This document shows positions 37,376 to 46,910 of a stretch of DNA of 64,000 bases, piece after piece. Made by a program: the position numbers and the translations under genes. Each line of letters opens with the position of its first letter. Positions within the stretch are counted from its first letter, which is position 1. Under the pieces are notes generated by a model that was not told the DNA's origin, searched no databases, and worked only from the letters and a program-made list of their open reading frames with translations. This stretch comes from Pectobacterium sp. A5351 (GTDB lineage Bacteria; Pseudomonadota; Gammaproteobacteria; Enterobacterales; Enterobacteriaceae), in the NCBI RefSeq assembly GCF_028335745.1, contig NZ_CP116477.1, positions 1,674,001-1,738,000 of the forward strand, written 5' to 3'.

Positions 37376-38362
37376 TTATTGGTGTTTACGGGCGATCAAC
37401 ACATTCAACGGCGCCATGGGAAATGCCTGATGGCGGCGAATGTCGACAGAGGTAAAGCCGGCAGCCAGTAGCCACTGCGTTAGTTGACCTTCTCGCGTGA
37501 CGTGGCGTCCACTCATTTGCATCGGCAGGTAGAACGGCAGAACCGGCGTGGCATCATCGGCCTTGTCCGCGATTTCTGCCTGTGCCAGCACCAGCGTGCC
37601 TTCTGACGTTAGCGCGTTGTGGAGCGTAACCAGCATGGTGGGAATATCTTCGACAAAATGCAGGAAAGAAGAACTCCAAATCAGATCATACTTTTCGGCA
37701 GGGAACGCGCCGCTGTGTGCCGACAGCCTTGTTGACAATCCGGCGGCATCGATATTGCGCTGCGCCACGGCGGCGGTTTGCGGCAGATCATAGACCGTGC
37801 CGGAGATCTGCGCGTGGCGCAGCGCCAGCGTAATCGCCACCCAACCGGGGCCACCGCCCAGATCGAGAACGTGTCTGATGTGTGGGAAATCTGGCAGGCT
37901 GGAGAGCAGACTATCGGCAAGGTCTGCCGTTATCGAACGCTGCTCCTGAGCGATCTGCTGCTCTGCCGCATTGGCCCATGCTGCCTCGCGCGGTAACTCG
38001 CTCAACTGTGTCGGCAGAGGCTGACGCATGCCGTCACCAAGCCCCTGACCAAACTGGCGCAGACTGGTGAGGCGAAAACGCCAGGCGTCGCCCAGAAAAC
38101 GCGAACGACTGCGACAGAGTACGGCAGCGCAGGCCGGGGCAGTGCGATAGCCGTCGTGATGGCGCGTCAAAAATTGCATACTCCACAGAATCTCGAGCAA
38201 AAATCCGGTTTTCTCTGGCTGCCAACCCAACTCTGCCGCCAACTGTTCCGGTGTGGTGATCGCCTCCAGTCGGTCAAAAATCTGCTGCTCCAACGCCAAA
38301 TGTAAAGCATCGGCTTGCACGCTGCTGGCGGCAAGCTGCCATAATGTCTCTAATGGATTCAT
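37376..38362 (-). CDS. SAM-dependent methyltransferase (O-methyltransferase type)
   Basis: A 328-residue methyltransferase. The N-terminal part (about 1-95) is a winged-helix dimerisation domain (ALEQQIFDRLEAITTPEQLA, LAAELGWQPEKTGFLLEIL) as in plant and polyketide O-methyltransferases. The C-terminal Rossmann domain has the SAM motif HVLDLGGGPGWVAITLA, the acidic second strand GTVYDLPQ and the motif YDLIWSSSFLHFV. Substrate unknown. It diverges from an AraC-type regulator, and the 122-base gap holds a Fur-like box, which suggests an iron-linked role such as metallophore or haem-related chemistry. That link is inference only. Confidence 0.82.
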   Translation of the reverse strand: MNPLETLWQLAASSVQADALHLALEQQIFDRLEAITTPEQLAAELGWQPEKTGFLLEILWSMQFLTRHHDGYRTAPACAAVLCRSRSRFLGDAWRFRLTSLRQFGQGLGDGMRQPLPTQLSELPREAAWANAAEQQIAQEQRSITADLADSLLSSLPDFPHIRHVLDLGGGPGWVAITLALRHAQISGTVYDLPQTAAVAQRNIDAAGLSTRLSAHSGAFPAEKYDLIWSSSFLHFVEDIPTMLVTLHNALTSEGTLVLAQAEIADKADDATPVLPFYLPMQMSGRHVTREGQLTQWLLAAGFTSVDIRRHQAFPMAPLNVLIARKHQ

Positions 38363-38414
38363 AAGCGGTCCGTCTCATTGATGGTCAGTCGATAGGGAAT
38401 ATGCTATCTATAAA

Positions 38415-38429
38415 TGAGAATCGTTATTA
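38415..38429. promoter_or_regulatory. Fur-like box between methyltransferase and AraC gene
   Basis: TGAGAATCGTTATTA matches the 7-1-7 Fur consensus at 11 of 14 defined positions. It lies 53 bases before one divergent gene and 56 before the other. Confidence 0.5.
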
Positions 38430-38484
38430 TGTTCATTGTTATGCGAGACGACGTTTTTCCTATGCGAAACGGCAGGGGAAGGGG

Positions 38485-39417
38485 ATGAAAAGGCGACAAG
38501 GGCAACGTGAAAAACCAGCAGACGAGCGGTGCGGTACTCGCGAGGTGAGTATCTCAGGCTCTCGCCGTCTCCTGCCGGATAATATCGGTGAGTGTTGGTC
38601 GGATTTCAGCCGTATTGATGCGGATCTGTCGCTGGCACGTTCGCAGTACCGTCCGCGCTGTGCCTTAGTGGAAGAAACACAGAACCCACATTCGCAACCG
38701 ATGCTGGTCATGACGTTTGCGCTGGCAGGGGAATCCGCCTATTGCGATAGCAGTGGTTCGCAGGTCTGGTTTCGTCAGCAGCATGTCACGATTACGACGT
38801 TTGGCACCAGCGTGGGTGAACGCCATTATCAGGCTCAGCAGCAGGTCGATCAGCTACGGCTGCTGGTGGGGAAAACGGCAGCGGCGCGTTATTTTGGCAC
38901 GGACTGTGCGGAACCGTTGTTCAGTGGTGATGGGGTGCAGCAGCGCGTATTTACCTCTATTTCTGCGGCCAGCCAGGTGCATGTGAATGCGCTGTGTGGC
39001 GACGCCGATCCGCTAAATCGTCATATCCACGCCTTAAGTCTGCTGGCGCAGTATCGCCACTTCCTACAGCCGGAAGAGAGGCGTGGTGCTATTCATCTAC
39101 AGGAACGGCAGCAATTGGAGCAGGTATGCCGCTGGATGCGTGAACATTTGGCTGAACCGTTGACGCTGGCCTGCATTGCAACTCAGGCGGGGATGAGCGA
39201 ATCCAGACTTAAACTCGGGTTTCATCGCTGCTTTGCGACGACGCCGGGTCAGATGTTATTGCGGATGCGGATGGAGCGGGCGCATCAGTTGCTGGAGCAG
39301 GGATTTCAGGTGGCGCAGACGGCCTGGCAAGTCGGCTATCGACACCCGGCTAATTTCAGTCTGGCATTTACGCGCTATTTTAACCGCAACCCGAAAATGA
39401 TTACGCCGCGTAAGTAA
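38485..39417 (+). CDS. AraC-family regulator, PchR/YbtA-like
   Basis: A 310-residue regulator. The N-terminal 200 residues are a poorly conserved effector domain. The C-terminal 90 residues hold two HTH motifs (LACIATQAGMSESRLKLGF and VAQTAWQVGYRHPANFSLAF) and the usual AraC ending YFNRNPKMITPRK. This layout resembles siderophore-sensing regulators such as PchR and YbtA. A longer frame begins at ATG 38401, but it would run through the Fur-like box. ATG 38485 has a purine-rich GGGGAAGGGG just before it, so I prefer that start. The divergent methyltransferase gene is the probable target. Confidence 0.8.
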   Translation: MKRRQGQREKPADERCGTREVSISGSRRLLPDNIGECWSDFSRIDADLSLARSQYRPRCALVEETQNPHSQPMLVMTFALAGESAYCDSSGSQVWFRQQHVTITTFGTSVGERHYQAQQQVDQLRLLVGKTAAARYFGTDCAEPLFSGDGVQQRVFTSISAASQVHVNALCGDADPLNRHIHALSLLAQYRHFLQPEERRGAIHLQERQQLEQVCRWMREHLAEPLTLACIATQAGMSESRLKLGFHRCFATTPGQMLLRMRMERAHQLLEQGFQVAQTAWQVGYRHPANFSLAFTRYFNRNPKMITPRK

Positions 39418-39453
39418 CAATATCCTCCGACGTTAATGTGACGGCTTTGTCAT

Positions 39454-40114
39454 AATTATTTACCGTTATTGATAATGCCCGGCTTAAAAAAGCCATTACC
39501 GCTGCCGCATTGGGTAATGCGATGGAATGGTTTGATTTTGGTGTATATGGCTTTGTGGCGTATGCGCTCGGACAGGTTTTTTTCCCCGGCGCTGATCCCG
39601 GCGTACAAATGATTGCCGCGCTGGCAACATTCTCGGTTCCCTTTTTGGTGCGGCCACTCGGCGGGCTATTCTTTGGGGCGATGGGCGATAAATTTGGTCG
39701 CCAGAAAGTCTTATCGATCACCATTATTATTATGTCGGTGAGCACATTCTGCATAGGCCTGATTCCTTCCTATGAATCGATCGGTATTTGGGCACCGGTA
39801 TTACTGCTGTTGGCGAAACTGGCGCAGGGATTCTCCGTTGGCGGGGAAAGTCGACCGGCAATCTTTATATGCCGGCGTATTACCTGATGGTGCTTGGACT
39901 GATCGGCCTGATTACCGGGATGTCGATGCGCGAAACTGCTAACCAGCCGCTGAAAGGTGCAACGCCAGCGGCGTCGGATCGGACGGAAGCCAAAGAGCTG
40001 TTGCAGGAACAGTACGACAATATTGAACAGAAAATAGAAGAGATTGATGAGAAAATTGCCGATCTGGAGAAGAAAAGGAAACGGCTGACCGAACAGCATC
40101 CTGAAATTAATTGA
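39454..40114 (+). pseudogene. proP: Collapsed proP (proline/betaine transporter) remnant
   Basis: The left part (to about 39852) encodes the ProP N-terminal region (LKKAITAAALGNAMEWFDFG, FPGADPGVQMIAALATFSV, LAQGFSVGGE). The right part, in another frame (about 39853-40114), encodes its C-terminus: NLYMPAYYLMVLG, the last helix, ANQPLKGATPAAS, and the coiled-coil tail that senses osmolarity. An internal deletion with frameshift, at 39848-39856, joins residue 145 or so to about residue 405 of a 500-residue protein. The original start is also gone; an in-frame stop lies at 39453. No functional 12-helix transporter can be made. Confidence 0.9.
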
Positions 40115-40184
40115 CGCAAGTTAACGGTACTAAGTAAGCGCCACGCATGTGGCGCTTCAGGTTGTTGACGAAACCTACGTTTTT

Positions 40185-40560
40185 TGGACTGACCCCATAA
40201 GGTTGGATGGTTCATATTAAGCGGCTTTCACAGCCTGGGTTCGGTACTCTATCGGACTCAGGCCTTTTAATTTCAGACTGATTCTTGCGTTGTTGCAGTA
40301 ATGGATATCGTCCTCTATTGCCCTCTTCAGTTCATCGATACTGCGGCCTCAGGTAAAAACACTCCGATTTCAGCGTCCTAAAGACGTTCTCCACCACCGC
40401 ATTATCCAGGCAGTTCCCTTTGCGCGACATACTTTGGTCTTTAACTTTGCCTGATAGCTTACCATTCGGTACTGCCAGCTCTGAGTCGAGTGCAACAGCG
40501 GAGTTTCTTCCGGCCTGAGTTTTTTTGCCTGCATAAAATCAGACACACCTGCTTGTCTGC
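40185..40560 (-). mobile_element. IS3-family (IS150-like) insertion sequence remnant, transposase 3' end
   Basis: The minus strand encodes, in shifted frames, the end of an OrfB transposase: [19 protein letters not shown], then [23 protein letters not shown], and [20 protein letters not shown] to SLKLKGLSPIEYRTQAVKAA with a stop at 40217. At least two frameshifts break it. TGGACTGACCCC at 40185 is a plausible IS terminal repeat. The other end and the whole 5' half are missing, and the remnant stops within about 50 bases of the pabC start. It is inactive. Confidence 0.85.
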
Positions 40561-40610
40561 AACGCAGCTTTACTGGCAAGCTGACGATGAGAAATGATGC
40601 GGAGCTTATT

Positions 40611-41408
40611 ATGCTGTGGATTAATGGCCAGTTACAGGAACAGCTTTCGGTGCTCGATCGGGCTACGCAATATGGCGACGGCTGTTTTACGACCGCCAGA
40701 GTCAGTGCTGGCGAGGTTGTCTGGCTTGATCGACATATCACACGCCTGCAACAGGCTGCTACACGCTTGTTATTCCCGATGGTTGACTGGGAAAGCCTGA
40801 TGGCGGAAATGAAACAGGCTGCCTTGGGGCGGGCGGATGGCGTAGTAAAAGTGATGCTAACGCGCGGTGCTGGCGGGCGTGGTTATAGCCCTCAGGGCTG
40901 TATGCAACCAACCCGAATCGTCATGCAGGTAGGTTATCCCACTCACTATGCTGACTGGCGCGAGCAGGGTATTAGCCTGAATCTTAGCCCCGTGGCGCTC
41001 GCTAAAAACCCGCTGTTGGCGGGCATAAAACATCTGAATCGGCTTGAGCAAGTGCTGATTCGTGCGCATCTTGACCAGACTTCAGCCGATGAGGCCCTCG
41101 TACTTGACACCTCCGGTGCGCTAGTGGAATGCTGTGCCGCTAATTTATTCTGGCGTAAAGGAAATCACGTCTATACGCCGGATGTCTCTCAGTCTGGTGT
41201 GGATGGTGTTGCCCGGCAGCACATCATCGCCTCGCTGGCAGAGGCTGATTTTGAGCTAGAGATTGTTAGTGAAGCCGTGACCACACTGTCCGATGCGGAC
41301 GAGGTGCTGGTTTGTAATGCATTAATGCCGATTGTCCCCGTGAATCAGGCGCATGTCTGGCGTTACCACTCCCGAGAGCTTTATCGATTCCTGAGTTCTG
41401 ACTGCTAG
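40611..41408 (+). CDS. pabC: Aminodeoxychorismate lyase PabC
   Basis: A 265-residue class IV PLP enzyme that releases pyruvate from aminodeoxychorismate to give p-aminobenzoate for folate. Close to E. coli PabC: DRATQYGDGCFTTARV, GAGGRGYSPQGC, the PLP lysine segment AGIKHLNRLEQVLIR, ADEALVLDTSG, CCAANLFWRKGN and VCNALMPIVPV. An upstream ATG (40587) is in frame, but ATG 40611 has GGAG 6 bases before it and matches the family start. The gene starts within about 50 bases of an IS3 remnant. In other enterobacteria fabF precedes pabC, so the operon's usual upstream promoter appears to be lost here. Confidence 0.93.
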   Translation: MLWINGQLQEQLSVLDRATQYGDGCFTTARVSAGEVVWLDRHITRLQQAATRLLFPMVDWESLMAEMKQAALGRADGVVKVMLTRGAGGRGYSPQGCMQPTRIVMQVGYPTHYADWREQGISLNLSPVALAKNPLLAGIKHLNRLEQVLIRAHLDQTSADEALVLDTSGALVECCAANLFWRKGNHVYTPDVSQSGVDGVARQHIIASLAEADFELEIVSEAVTTLSDADEVLVCNALMPIVPVNQAHVWRYHSRELYRFLSSDC

Positions 41409-41422
41409 TAGATGGTTGATTT

Positions 41423-42442
41423 ATGAAGAAAAAGAAAGTTGGTCTGCTGATTATCGCTGCCGTTGTTCTGCTGTTGTTGGTTGCATGGCAGAAAGTGCAG
41501 CGCTTTGCTGGTTCTCCATTAGCTATCGAAAAGGAAACCATTTTCACGCTTCCTGCTGGTACGGGAAGAGAAGGACTGGAAACGTTGCTTCTCGAGCAGC
41601 ATGTGATTACCGATGGCACATTTTTTCCGTGGCTGCTGCGTATTGAGCCTGAATTGGCGAAATTCAAAGCGGGTACGTATCGCTTTACAGCAGGAATGAC
41701 TGTACGTGAGATGCTGGCGTTACTGTCCAGCGGAAAAGAAGCACAATTTTCCATCCGTTTTGTCGAAGGCTCACGCTTGAAAGAGTGGTTAACCACGCTG
41801 CAACAGGCACCTTACATCAAGCATACGCTTGCTGATAAAACCGAACAGGACATCGCCACGCAGTTGGAAGTCAACGATAAGACGAACCCAGAAGGCTGGT
41901 TTTATCCTGATACCTATTCATACACGGCGGGTACGAGCGATAGCGCGCTGCTGCAACGTGCGCATCAGCGTATGAAAAAAACGGTGGATGAGGTATGGAA
42001 AGGGCGCGAGGACGGATTGCCGTATAAAACGCCAGACGAATTGCTGACGATGGCGTCAATTATTGAAAAAGAAACGGCCATCAATGAAGAACGTACTCAG
42101 GTCGCTTCCGTTTTTATCAATCGTTTACGGCTTGGCATGCGTTTGCAAACCGACCCCACGGTGATTTATGGCATGGGGGATGACTATAAAGGCGTGATAA
42201 CCCGTAAAGCATTAGACACACCGACGCCTTACAATACCTATATTATTTCTGGTTTGCCGCCAACGCCAATCGCGATGCCGGGGAAAGCCTCATTAGATGC
42301 GGCTGCGCACCCAGCCAAAACGTCATACCTGTATTTTGTGGCGGATGGAAAAGGCGGACACAGTTTTACCACTAACCTTGCAGACCATAATCGTGCTGTG
42401 AGGGTATACCGCTCAGCGTTAAAGGAACGGGATGAACAGTAA
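41423..42442 (+). CDS. mltG: Endolytic peptidoglycan transglycosylase MltG (YceG)
   Basis: A 339-residue inner-membrane enzyme that cuts nascent glycan strands and sets their length. The N-terminal helix spans about 5-22 ([16 protein letters not shown]). The periplasmic part has a LysM-like region and the catalytic YceG domain: [30 protein letters not shown] with the catalytic glutamate, and [11 protein letters not shown]. It lies 14 bases after pabC and overlaps tmk by 11 bases, the same order as in E. coli. Confidence 0.94.
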   Translation: MKKKKVGLLIIAAVVLLLLVAWQKVQRFAGSPLAIEKETIFTLPAGTGREGLETLLLEQHVITDGTFFPWLLRIEPELAKFKAGTYRFTAGMTVREMLALLSSGKEAQFSIRFVEGSRLKEWLTTLQQAPYIKHTLADKTEQDIATQLEVNDKTNPEGWFYPDTYSYTAGTSDSALLQRAHQRMKKTVDEVWKGREDGLPYKTPDELLTMASIIEKETAINEERTQVASVFINRLRLGMRLQTDPTVIYGMGDDYKGVITRKALDTPTPYNTYIISGLPPTPIAMPGKASLDAAAHPAKTSYLYFVADGKGGHSFTTNLADHNRAVRVYRSALKERDEQ

Positions 42443-43091
42443 ATTTATCGTCATTGAAGGGCTGGAAGGCGCGGGAAAGACCACCGCGCGTAATATCGTG
42501 GTGGAGACGCTGCGGTCACATGGCGTGAAAGAGGTCGTGTTTACGCGAGAGCCCGGCGGCACGCCACTGGCGGAGAAGCTACGCGAGCTTATCAAGCAAG
42601 GTATGACGGATGAGAAGGTTACCGACAAAGCGGAAGTATTGATGCTGTACGCCGCCAGAGTTCAACTGGTGGATAATGTCATCAAACCCGCGTTGGCTAA
42701 CGGACAATGGGTTATCGGCGATCGTCACGATCTGTCCTCACAAGCTTATCAGGGCGGTGGACGTGGGATCGATCAGCAGCTATTGCGTTCGCTACGCGAT
42801 ACCGTGCTGGGTGATTTTCGTCCTGACCTGACGCTCTATCTTGATTTATCACCCGCTATCGGTTTGCAGCGCGCGCGCCAGCGGGGAGAATTGGATCGAA
42901 TTGAGCAAGAGTCGCTGGCTTTCTTTGAACGTACCCGTGCCCGCTATCAGGAACTGGCGGCGGAGGACGACAGTATCCTGACGATCGATGCTTCACAGTC
43001 TATTGACGCCGTCAGTGCGGATATTCAGGCAGCGCTACAGCAGTGGCTACAGCAACAAGGCTTGTCGCCTGTTGCGCAGGAGCAGCACTGA
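42432..43091 (+). CDS. tmk: Thymidylate kinase
   Basis: A 219-residue kinase that phosphorylates dTMP to dTDP. P-loop GLEGAGKTT at about 8-16, the base-binding [33 protein letters not shown], and the LID region with [14 protein letters not shown] are visible. The start lies inside mltG (11-base overlap), and the stop shares a base with the holB start (TGATG). It is about 6 residues longer than the E. coli enzyme at its Gln-rich C-terminus. An essential cytoplasmic enzyme. Confidence 0.95.
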   Translation: MNSKFIVIEGLEGAGKTTARNIVVETLRSHGVKEVVFTREPGGTPLAEKLRELIKQGMTDEKVTDKAEVLMLYAARVQLVDNVIKPALANGQWVIGDRHDLSSQAYQGGGRGIDQQLLRSLRDTVLGDFRPDLTLYLDLSPAIGLQRARQRGELDRIEQESLAFFERTRARYQELAAEDDSILTIDASQSIDAVSADIQAALQQWLQQQGLSPVAQEQH

Positions 43092-44101
43092 TGGATTGGT
43101 ATCCGTGGCTGAATGCATCCTACCGACAGCTCATTGGTCAATACCAGGCGGGCAGGGGACACCATGCCGTGTTGCTCCATGCGCTGCCGGGCATGGGCGA
43201 TGAATCGCTGATTTATGCGCTGAGTCGCTGGCTGATCTGCCAGCAGCCTGATGGGATGAAAAGCTGCGGGCACTGTCACTCATGCAATCTGATGACCGCG
43301 GGAACGCACCCTGACTGGCATGTGTTAAGCCCAGAGAAAGGCAAGCAGAGCCTGGGCGTTGATCCGGTGCGTGACGTTGTGGAAAAAGTGTATCAGCATT
43401 CCCGGCAGGGCGGAGCAAAAGTGATCTGGCTGGTTGCTGCTGAGCAACTGACAGAGGCGGCGGCGAATGCGCTGCTGAAAACGCTGGAAGAGCCGCCGCA
43501 GAATACCTTCTTCTTGTTTGGTTGCCGTGAGCCAGCCCGGTTGTTGGCGACGTTGCGTAGCCGTTGTTTGTATCACTCTCTGGATGTCCCGGATGAGACG
43601 CAGAGCGTGCTGTGGCTGAATGCTCGTCATCGCCATGACAGCCAGGCGTTGCGCACGGCATTGAGATTGCAATCGGGTGCGCCGCTAGCCGCCGAGGCGC
43701 TCTTACAGCCAGAGCAATGGAAACAGCGTATTGGGCTGTGTCAGGCATTTTCTGCTGCCTTGACTTCACGGGATCAGCTTTCGCTGATTTCACTGCTGAA
43801 TCATGACGATGCAGATGTTCGCATTCACTGGCTGACTGCGCTACTGCTGGATGCGATGAAGTGGCAACAGGGAGCGAGCGAGCACTTGGTGAATCAGGAT
43901 CAGCTCGGACTGGTTGAGCATCTGGCGCGTGAGCCTTCCGTACATTTGCAGTATGAGCTGCAACAGTGGCTGGCCTGCCGACAAAAATTGCTGACCATCA
44001 CGGGTGTCAATCGTGAGCTATTGCTGACGGAACGCTTGCTTGATGGGGAACGCACGTTTGCCTCATTGGTTAGGCGAGACAGCCATCCTTTTTCTGTTTA
44101 A
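43091..44101 (+). CDS. holB: DNA polymerase III subunit delta-prime
   Basis: A 336-residue clamp-loader subunit. The start [19 protein letters not shown] matches the E. coli start and overlaps the tmk stop by one base; an alternative frame from 43043 lies inside tmk. Visible are the degenerate P-loop region HALPGMGDESL, the zinc cysteines SCGHCHSCNLM, and the SRC motif region LLATLRSRCLYH, all in the expected order. With the tau/gamma and delta subunits it loads the beta sliding clamp. Part of the pabC-mltG-tmk-holB-ycfH operon. Confidence 0.94.
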   Translation: MDWYPWLNASYRQLIGQYQAGRGHHAVLLHALPGMGDESLIYALSRWLICQQPDGMKSCGHCHSCNLMTAGTHPDWHVLSPEKGKQSLGVDPVRDVVEKVYQHSRQGGAKVIWLVAAEQLTEAAANALLKTLEEPPQNTFFLFGCREPARLLATLRSRCLYHSLDVPDETQSVLWLNARHRHDSQALRTALRLQSGAPLAAEALLQPEQWKQRIGLCQAFSAALTSRDQLSLISLLNHDDADVRIHWLTALLLDAMKWQQGASEHLVNQDQLGLVEHLAREPSVHLQYELQQWLACRQKLLTITGVNRELLLTERLLDGERTFASLVRRDSHPFSV

Positions 44102-44120
44102 TTATTATCGAGTAAATATC

Positions 44121-44918
44121 ATGTTGTTAGTGGATTCCCACTGTCATCTTGACGGTCTGGATTATCAGTCATTGCATAAAGATGTCTCCGATGTTCTGGA
44201 GAAAGCGAAACGTCGCGATGTCGGCTTCCTGTTGGCGGTGGCGACGACGTTGCCTGGCTATCGTGCCATGTTGGAGTTAATTGGCGAGCGCGATAATGTG
44301 GCGTTTTCCTGCGGCGTGCATCCGCTTAATCAGGAAGCGCCCTATGACTATGCCGAGCTGCGTGAGTTAGCCAGTGCCAGCCGCGTGGTGGCGATGGGGG
44401 AAACGGGTCTGGACTATTTCTACCAACAGGAAACGAAAGCCCAGCAGCAGGAGTCCTTTCGCGAACATATTCGTATTGGCAATGACCTGAACAAACCGGT
44501 CATCGTGCATACACGCGCTGCCCGTGAAGATACGTTAGCGATTCTGCGTGAGGAACAGGCGGAAAAATGCAGCGGTGTTCTGCACTGTTTTACGGAAGAT
44601 TTGCCGACGGCAAAAGCCCTGCTGGATATGGGATTCTATATCTCGTTTTCAGGCATCGTGACGTTCCGTAATGCCGAAGAATTGCGTGACGTCGCGCGTT
44701 ACGTGCCACTGGATCGGATGCTGATTGAAACGGATTCCCCCTGGTTAGCACCCGTTCCATTCCGGGGTCAGGAAAACCAGCCTGCGTATGTGCGTGATGT
44801 AGCGGAATATCTCGCTGTGCTGAAAGGCACATCGTTGGAAACCCTGGCTGCCGCCACGACAGAAAACTTCTCCCGCCTGTTTCACATCGATCCGGTTCGG
44901 TTGACCGCCGCGCAATAG
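44121..44918 (+). CDS. ycfH: TatD-family metal-dependent hydrolase YcfH
   Basis: A 265-residue TIM-barrel hydrolase. Metal ligands appear in order: DSHCHLDGL at the N-terminus, GETGLDYFYQQE, VIVHTRAAREDT, LHCFTED and ETDSPWLAPVPFRG. TatD proteins are DNases or related hydrolases; the YcfH substrate is not defined. The longer frame from 44040 overlaps holB; ATG 44121 opens directly on the first metal motif and matches E. coli. Last gene of the operon, followed by a small hairpin with a T run. Confidence 0.92.
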   Translation: MLLVDSHCHLDGLDYQSLHKDVSDVLEKAKRRDVGFLLAVATTLPGYRAMLELIGERDNVAFSCGVHPLNQEAPYDYAELRELASASRVVAMGETGLDYFYQQETKAQQQESFREHIRIGNDLNKPVIVHTRAAREDTLAILREEQAEKCSGVLHCFTEDLPTAKALLDMGFYISFSGIVTFRNAEELRDVARYVPLDRMLIETDSPWLAPVPFRGQENQPAYVRDVAEYLAVLKGTSLETLAAATTENFSRLFHIDPVRLTAAQ

Positions 44919-44945
44919 TGGCTGAAAATAGCCGACTTTTTTTTA
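44919..44945 (+). terminator. Probable terminator after ycfH
   Basis: Short stem GGCT/AGCC around a GAAAAT loop, followed by eight T residues. Confidence 0.5.
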
Positions 44946-45074
44946 TCTGCGTAATTAATAGCGCTGCATAATCCCCTTGATCAGGTTTTTCCTTTTCAGG
45001 GGGACGCGTTTTTTAGCGATATATCGCAAAAAAGTGCAATATCTGTTCGATTTTAGCCTGTTGGCTTATGGAAA

Positions 45075-45090
45075 CGTGATAGCAATCAAA
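45075..45090 (+). promoter_or_regulatory. CRP site of ptsG
   Basis: CGTGATAGCAATCAAA has TGTGA-like and TCACA-like halves with 6-base spacing, and closely resembles the E. coli ptsG CRP site. The remaining part of this 315-base gap is AT-rich promoter and leader. Confidence 0.75.
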
Positions 45091-45103
45091 CATTGTGGGT
45101 GCT

Positions 45104-45130
45104 ATTTATTTTACTCTGCGTAAAAATTAA
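45104..45130 (+). promoter_or_regulatory. Mlc-like operator of ptsG
   Basis: TTTATTTTACTCTGCGTAAA plus the following ATTAAAG resembles the E. coli ptsG Mlc site. Position just downstream of the CRP site fits repression at the promoter. Confidence 0.55.
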
Positions 45131-45211
45131 AGAGGGCTAAAACACCCCTATTCCCAAAGGCTATCCTCCCCGCCTTTGCTTATATATGAAGTATCAGAAG
45201 TAAAAGCACTA

Positions 45212-45228
45212 TTACTCAGGAGCACACT
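45212..45228 (+). promoter_or_regulatory. SgrS-pairing region and ribosome-binding site of ptsG mRNA
   Basis: TTACTCAGGAGCACACT, just before ATG 45234, keeps the TACTCAGGAGCAC core that pairs with the small RNA SgrS in E. coli and includes the Shine-Dalgarno AGGAG. Confidence 0.6.
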
Positions 45229-45233
45229 CAATT

Positions 45234-46667
45234 ATGTTCAAGAATGCATTCGCAAACCTGCAAAAAGTAGGTAAGTCGCTAATGCTGCCCGTATCCGTAC
45301 TCCCTATTGCAGGTATTCTACTGGGTGTCGGTTCGGCTAATTTTAGCTGGTTGCCTCAAATTGTCTCCAGCGTCATGGCACAGGCTGGCGATTCGGTATT
45401 TGCCAACATGCCGCTGATTTTTGCTATTGGTGTTGCCCTGGGCTTCACCAATAACGACGGTGTTTCTGCACTGGCGGCGGTGGTGGCTTATGGCATCATG
45501 GTAAAAACCATGGCTGCGATTGCGCCGCTGGTTCTTAATCTGCCGGCCGCCGAGATTACGGCAAAGCACCTGGCGGATACCGGTGTTCTGGGCGGGATCA
45601 TTGCCGGTGCGATTGCCGCGTATATGTTTAACCGTTTCTACCGCATCCAACTGCCTGAATATCTGGGCTTCTTTGCCGGTAAACGCTTCGTGCCGATTAT
45701 TTCCGGCCTGACGGCGATCGTTACTGGTGCGGTACTGTCTTTCATCTGGCCACCTGTCGGTAGCGCTATCCAGACGTTTTCACATTGGGCGGCGAATGAG
45801 AACCCGATGTTAGCATTTGGTATCTATGGGGTCGTTGAACGTTCTCTGGTGCCGTTTGGTCTGCACCATATCTGGAACGTACCTTTCCAAATGCAAGTCG
45901 GTGAGTTCACCAACGCGGCAGGTCAGGTTTTCCGTGGTGATATCCCTCGTTATATTGCGGGTGATCCGGAAGCAGGTAAATTGTCCGGTGGTTTCCTGTT
46001 TAAAATGTATGGTCTGCCAGCCGCGGCTATTGCTATCTGGCATTCGGCTAAACCAGAGAACCGCGCGAAAGTGGGCGGTATTATGATCTCTGCGGCACTG
46101 ACCTCGTTCCTGACGGGGATCACTGAGCCAATTGAGTTCTCATTCATGTTTGTTGCGCCGATCCTGTATGTCATCCATGCGATTCTGGCAGGTCTGGCGT
46201 TCCCAATCTGTATCCTGTTGGGTATGCGTGATGGTACAAGCTTCTCCCACGGTCTGATCGATTTCGTGGTGCTGAGCGGCAATGGCAGCAAGCTGTGGCT
46301 GTTCCCAATTGTGGGTTTGTGCTATGCGTTAATTTACTACACCATCTTCCGCGTTCTGATTGCCAAGCTGAACCTGAAAACACCAGGCCGTGAAGATAGC
46401 TCATCTGAGCAAAACTCGCAGGACAGCACTGAAATGGCTGCCGCTCTGGTGACTGCATTTGGTGGTAAAGACAACATCACTAACCTGGATGCCTGCATCA
46501 CTCGTTTGCGCGTTAGCGTGGGCGATGTGGCTAAAGTGGATCAGGCTGGCCTGAAAAAACTGGGTGCAGCGGGTGTCGTGGTAGCTGGTTCCGGTGTTCA
46601 GGCCATTTTCGGTACCAAGTCCGATAACCTGAAAACCGATATGGACGACTACATCCGTAACCACTGA
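45234..46667 (+). CDS. ptsG: Glucose-specific PTS enzyme IICB
   Basis: A 477-residue fused transporter, the same length as E. coli PtsG. The IIC domain (about 1-385) has the family start [20 protein letters not shown], substrate region [17 protein letters not shown] and the loop [15 protein letters not shown]. The IIB domain (about 400-477) has the phosphorylated cysteine in [16 protein letters not shown] and ends in a beta-sheet fold. It takes up and phosphorylates glucose. Upstream CRP and Mlc-like sites and the SgrS target indicate the E. coli control scheme is kept. Confidence 0.96.
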   Translation: MFKNAFANLQKVGKSLMLPVSVLPIAGILLGVGSANFSWLPQIVSSVMAQAGDSVFANMPLIFAIGVALGFTNNDGVSALAAVVAYGIMVKTMAAIAPLVLNLPAAEITAKHLADTGVLGGIIAGAIAAYMFNRFYRIQLPEYLGFFAGKRFVPIISGLTAIVTGAVLSFIWPPVGSAIQTFSHWAANENPMLAFGIYGVVERSLVPFGLHHIWNVPFQMQVGEFTNAAGQVFRGDIPRYIAGDPEAGKLSGGFLFKMYGLPAAAIAIWHSAKPENRAKVGGIMISAALTSFLTGITEPIEFSFMFVAPILYVIHAILAGLAFPICILLGMRDGTSFSHGLIDFVVLSGNGSKLWLFPIVGLCYALIYYTIFRVLIAKLNLKTPGREDSSSEQNSQDSTEMAAALVTAFGGKDNITNLDACITRLRVSVGDVAKVDQAGLKKLGAAGVVVAGSGVQAIFGTKSDNLKTDMDDYIRNH

Positions 46668-46686
46668 TGTGTTATAGGGGAGGGGC

Positions 46687-46714
46687 AAAAAGGGGCGAAA
46701 GCTCCTTTTTTATT
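46687..46714 (+). terminator. Rho-independent terminator after ptsG
   Basis: AAAAAGGGGC, a GAAA loop and GCTCCTTTTT, then TATT. Confidence 0.85.
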
Positions 46715-46910
46715 GTCGGTAACAATCGGTGTTCAATAAAAGACGCGTCAAGCCGTGGGAGCCTTTAGGTACTAAAGCGGGTTTTTTCTGGGTGTCGTAT
46801 TTTGACCACCTGCACCAGAAATAGACGAAGAAGGTTGAAAGAAATGGAATATGTCACTCATACTGCCTACACGACGTCGTTTAACGCCAGCTTTAACAAG
46901 GAAATCGATC

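Noticed and set aside
40370..40741. 123-residue minus-strand frame across the IS remnant and pabC
   Set aside because: Part follows the decayed transposase and the rest is antisense to pabC; it is not one gene.
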